This document shows positions 62,202-64,000 of a stretch of DNA of 64,000 nt, piece by piece. The position numbers and the translations under genes were made by a program. Below the pieces are notes generated by a model that worked only from the letters and a program-made list of their open reading frames with translations, made no database searches and was not told the DNA's origin. Numbering within the stretch: position 1 is the stretch's first letter; each line of letters starts with the position of its first letter. This DNA comes from an uncultured Acidimicrobiales bacterium. GTDB taxonomy: Bacteria > Actinomycetota > Acidimicrobiia > Acidimicrobiales > Aldehydirespiratoraceae. Location of the stretch: the NCBI GenBank assembly GCA_951812975.1, contig CATOTC010000003.1, positions 62,001 through 126,000 on the forward strand. The letters run 5' to 3'.

Positions 62202-62561
62202 TTAGTCGCTGGGTTCGTAGACGACCATTTCGACCCCGCCGGGCAACACCATCACGATCACCTTGCCCCAGCCCTCGTCTCTCGGTTCGCCGCGGAACCC
62301 GATGCCCTTGGCTCGCAGTTCCTCGACCGTCGCCTCGATGTCGTCACACACCAACGAAACGGCGTGGGTTGGCTCTCCAGCGGCCGGGACACCGAAATCC
62401 GGCGGACCTGGATGAAGCTCCATCCTCGTCGGAGGGCAATCGTAGCAAATGAAGTCACGATCGTCGTTCTCGTGCGGGAGGTCGAATACGTCGCGCATCG
62501 CGGTGTGGAGTGCGTCGACCTCCTTGGAGAAGAGCAGGGTATTCAGTCCGATGATGGTGAT
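62202..62561 (-). pseudogene. VOC-family gene, paralogue 3, without a usable start codon
   Basis: The frame reads as a complete VOC protein (ITIIGLNTLLFSKEVDALHTAMRDVFDLPH ... GWGKVIVMVLPGGVEMVVYEPSD), but the position of the paralogues' ATG is ATC (62559-62561) and no ATG, GTG or TTG lies in frame just upstream. Translation from the internal ATG at 62498 would give a 98-residue protein lacking the first strand. Either a decaying gene or a rare start codon. Confidence 0.7.
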
Positions 62562-62610
62562 GACAAATAATATTTCAGTCCTACTAATACGTCAACTGGG
62601 ATACAACCGG

Positions 62611-63069
62611 TCAGACGCCCCAGGTGCTGACCATGGCCACCACGGCAACCACGATAACGACCATGTCGAGGAGCGACCAGAACGCGATCTTCTGCTCGAT
62701 CGACTTCACCGCCACCATGTCGTCGGCATCGTAGGCCGCTGCCGCCTTCCCTCCTTGGCGCGGGAAGTAGATCGTGCCCAGCACCGATCCGAAGATGACT
62801 GCGAGAAGCCCGACCAGCACGAACGTGTCGGACAACTCGTAGGGCGAATCGTCGACCGCGGTGATGAGCAGAATCCCGGTGACAAGGATGGTCGCCAATG
62901 CCGGTATGTAGAGGTAGTACTTGAACCCCACCACGGTGCGGTGCCAGTGGTCTGAAGCGATCTCCGATGCTCGCGGGTTGATTCGCGGGTTGACCACGAA
63001 CCCCATCACGTTGGTGCCGATCCATACACCGGAGGCCAGTATGTGGATGGTCAGCAGGGTGTCACGCAT
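62611..63069 (-). CDS. Four-TM membrane protein, copy 2
   Basis: 152 residues, clear paralogue of copy 1 (MRDTLLTIHILASGVWIGTNVMGFVVNPRINPRASEIASDHWHRTVV ... FWSLLDMVVIVVAVVAMVSTWGV). Four TM segments at matching positions. The first in-frame ATG upstream gives a basic extension that copy 1 does not share, so ATG 63069 is used. Confidence 0.8.
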   Translation of the reverse strand: MRDTLLTIHILASGVWIGTNVMGFVVNPRINPRASEIASDHWHRTVVGFKYYLYIPALATILVTGILLITAVDDSPYELSDTFVLVGLLAVIFGSVLGTIYFPRQGGKAAAAYDADDMVAVKSIEQKIAFWSLLDMVVIVVAVVAMVSTWGV

Positions 63070-63157
63070 CGGGAGACGCCTTTTCGTGGTTCGACGCATT
63101 GCGTATTTGTCGACCAACAATATGTTAGTAATACTGATGGGTCAAACAGCGTCTCGC

Positions 63158-63973
63158 TCAGGCCTGGTATAGGCGAAAGTTGACGATGCGGGCGAACTCG
63201 TCGGGATCGAGGCTTGCGCCGCCGACCAAGGCACCGTCGATATCGGGTTGCGCCATCAACTCCGGGGCGTTGCCGCCCTTGACCGAGCCGCCGTACTGGA
63301 TGCGCACCGCGTCGGCCGCTGAATCACCCCAGCGGGAGCGCAACAGGGAGCGGATATGGGCGCACATCAACTGGGCGTCGTACGGTGTTGCCGTCACGCC
63401 GGTCCCGATCGCCCAGATCGGCTCATAGGCGATCACGATCGCGGCCACGACATCGCTCGACAGGCCGGCCAAGCTGCCCGAGATCTGCTGGGACACAGTC
63501 GACTCCGCCTCCTGAGCCTCACGCTGCTGCAGGGTCTCGCCGACACAGACGATCGGTGTCATGTCCGCGGCAAGCACGGCTTTGGCCTTCTCGTTGACGA
63601 CTTCATCGGTCTCACCGAATAATTCACGCCGTTCGCTGTGACCCACAATCACATACTCAACGTTGAGTTTCGACAACATTGGAGGAGCGACCTCACCGGT
63701 GAACGCACCGTGGCTCGCCATGTGCACGTTCTGCGCGCCCAGAGAGATGGGAACGTCGTCGGCCTGCAGGACCGTCTGCACAGACCGCAGGTCGGTGAAG
63801 GGCGGATGGACCGAGACGTCCACATGGTCGTAGTCGCGCGGGTTCAAGGCGTAGGCGAGCTTCTGGATCGTCTGGATCGCTTCGAAGTGGTTGTGGTTCA
63901 TCTTCCAGTTGCCGCTGATCAGCGGCTTGCGTGCGCCAGGCGCAGACTCATCAGTCACCGCTTCATTAGACAT
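63158..63973 (-). CDS. tpiA: Triosephosphate isomerase
   Basis: 271-residue TIM-barrel glycolytic enzyme interconverting DHAP and G3P. NWKMN (Lys24), catalytic His in VGHSERR, catalytic Glu in AYEPIWAIGTG, and phosphate-binding YGGSV are present. An N-terminal extension of about 15 residues is unusual but harmless. AGAGGAGCC before the ATG; pgk would be expected just beyond the window edge (inference). Confidence 0.97.
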   Translation of the reverse strand: MSNEAVTDESAPGARKPLISGNWKMNHNHFEAIQTIQKLAYALNPRDYDHVDVSVHPPFTDLRSVQTVLQADDVPISLGAQNVHMASHGAFTGEVAPPMLSKLNVEYVIVGHSERRELFGETDEVVNEKAKAVLAADMTPIVCVGETLQQREAQEAESTVSQQISGSLAGLSSDVVAAIVIAYEPIWAIGTGVTATPYDAQLMCAHIRSLLRSRWGDSAADAVRIQYGGSVKGGNAPELMAQPDIDGALVGGASLDPDEFARIVNFRLYQA

Positions 63974-64000
63974 AGGAGGCTCCTCTCAGGGCCTTGAGGC

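Overview
The window reads as chromosomal DNA from a GC-rich actinobacterium, most likely of the Acidimicrobiia type; this is inference from gene content, not a database match. The evidence is: GTG starts and 1-8 nt gene overlaps throughout; at least ten genes whose start codon lies 6-7 nt after a good -10 box (leaderless transcripts); a mycobacterial-type furA-katG pair; an F420-type PPOX protein; a tRNA without encoded CCA; and a substrate-binding lipoprotein with a very Asp-rich linker.

Region 1 (1-15.4 kb) is acyl-CoA metabolism. A minus-strand operon (MaoC-like hydratase, crotonase, TauD-like dioxygenase, acyl-CoA synthetase) diverges from a tightly overlapped plus-strand operon (acyl-CoA dehydrogenase, crotonase, acyl-CoA synthetase, VOC protein, second crotonase, duplicated barrel-like protein, ferredoxin). 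An SDR, a fused DUF35-thiolase and an unusual amidohydrolase follow. Two crotonase paralogues carry His where both catalytic Glu residues normally sit.

Region 2 (15.4-27.5 kb) has a minus-strand trio (Asp/Glu-racemase-like, PhyH dioxygenase, M24 peptidase-like) diverging from a PLP enzyme and a sulfotransferase. Then come a PPOX protein, a P450, and a furA-katG-acyl-CoA dehydrogenase operon in which the dehydrogenase is a fused double-domain form.

Region 3 (27.5-43 kb) is mixed accessory DNA: a WYL regulator with RidA, LysR with an EamA exporter, a rearranged patch with a 229-bp direct repeat and a broken CoA-transferase gene, an iodotyrosine-deiodinase-like flavoprotein, an alpha-L-rhamnosidase, two nucleotidyltransferase toxin-antitoxin-like pairs, a DhlA-like alpha/beta-hydrolase with a DUF1330-like partner, ArfB, a tRNA-Leu(GAG) and secG.

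Region 4 (43-63 kb) lies between secG and tpiA, two minus-strand genes that are normally close neighbours in actinobacteria, so it looks like an insertion or expansion. It holds a ParDE module, a BKACE enzyme, two LLM flavin monooxygenases, two paralogous cytosine-deaminase-like amidohydrolases (each paired with a different oxygenase in mirror-image arrangement), an FAD oxidoreductase, a creatininase-like amidase, a RidA protein, an XRE-cupin regulator, an exporter, a SsuABC/TauABC-type uptake system split into two transcription units sharing one promoter element, and an expanding and decaying family of VOC proteins and 4-TM membrane proteins. Together these suggest import, oxygenation and ring or amide hydrolysis of an unknown small nitrogenous compound.

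No rRNA, CRISPR array, transposase or integrase was seen.
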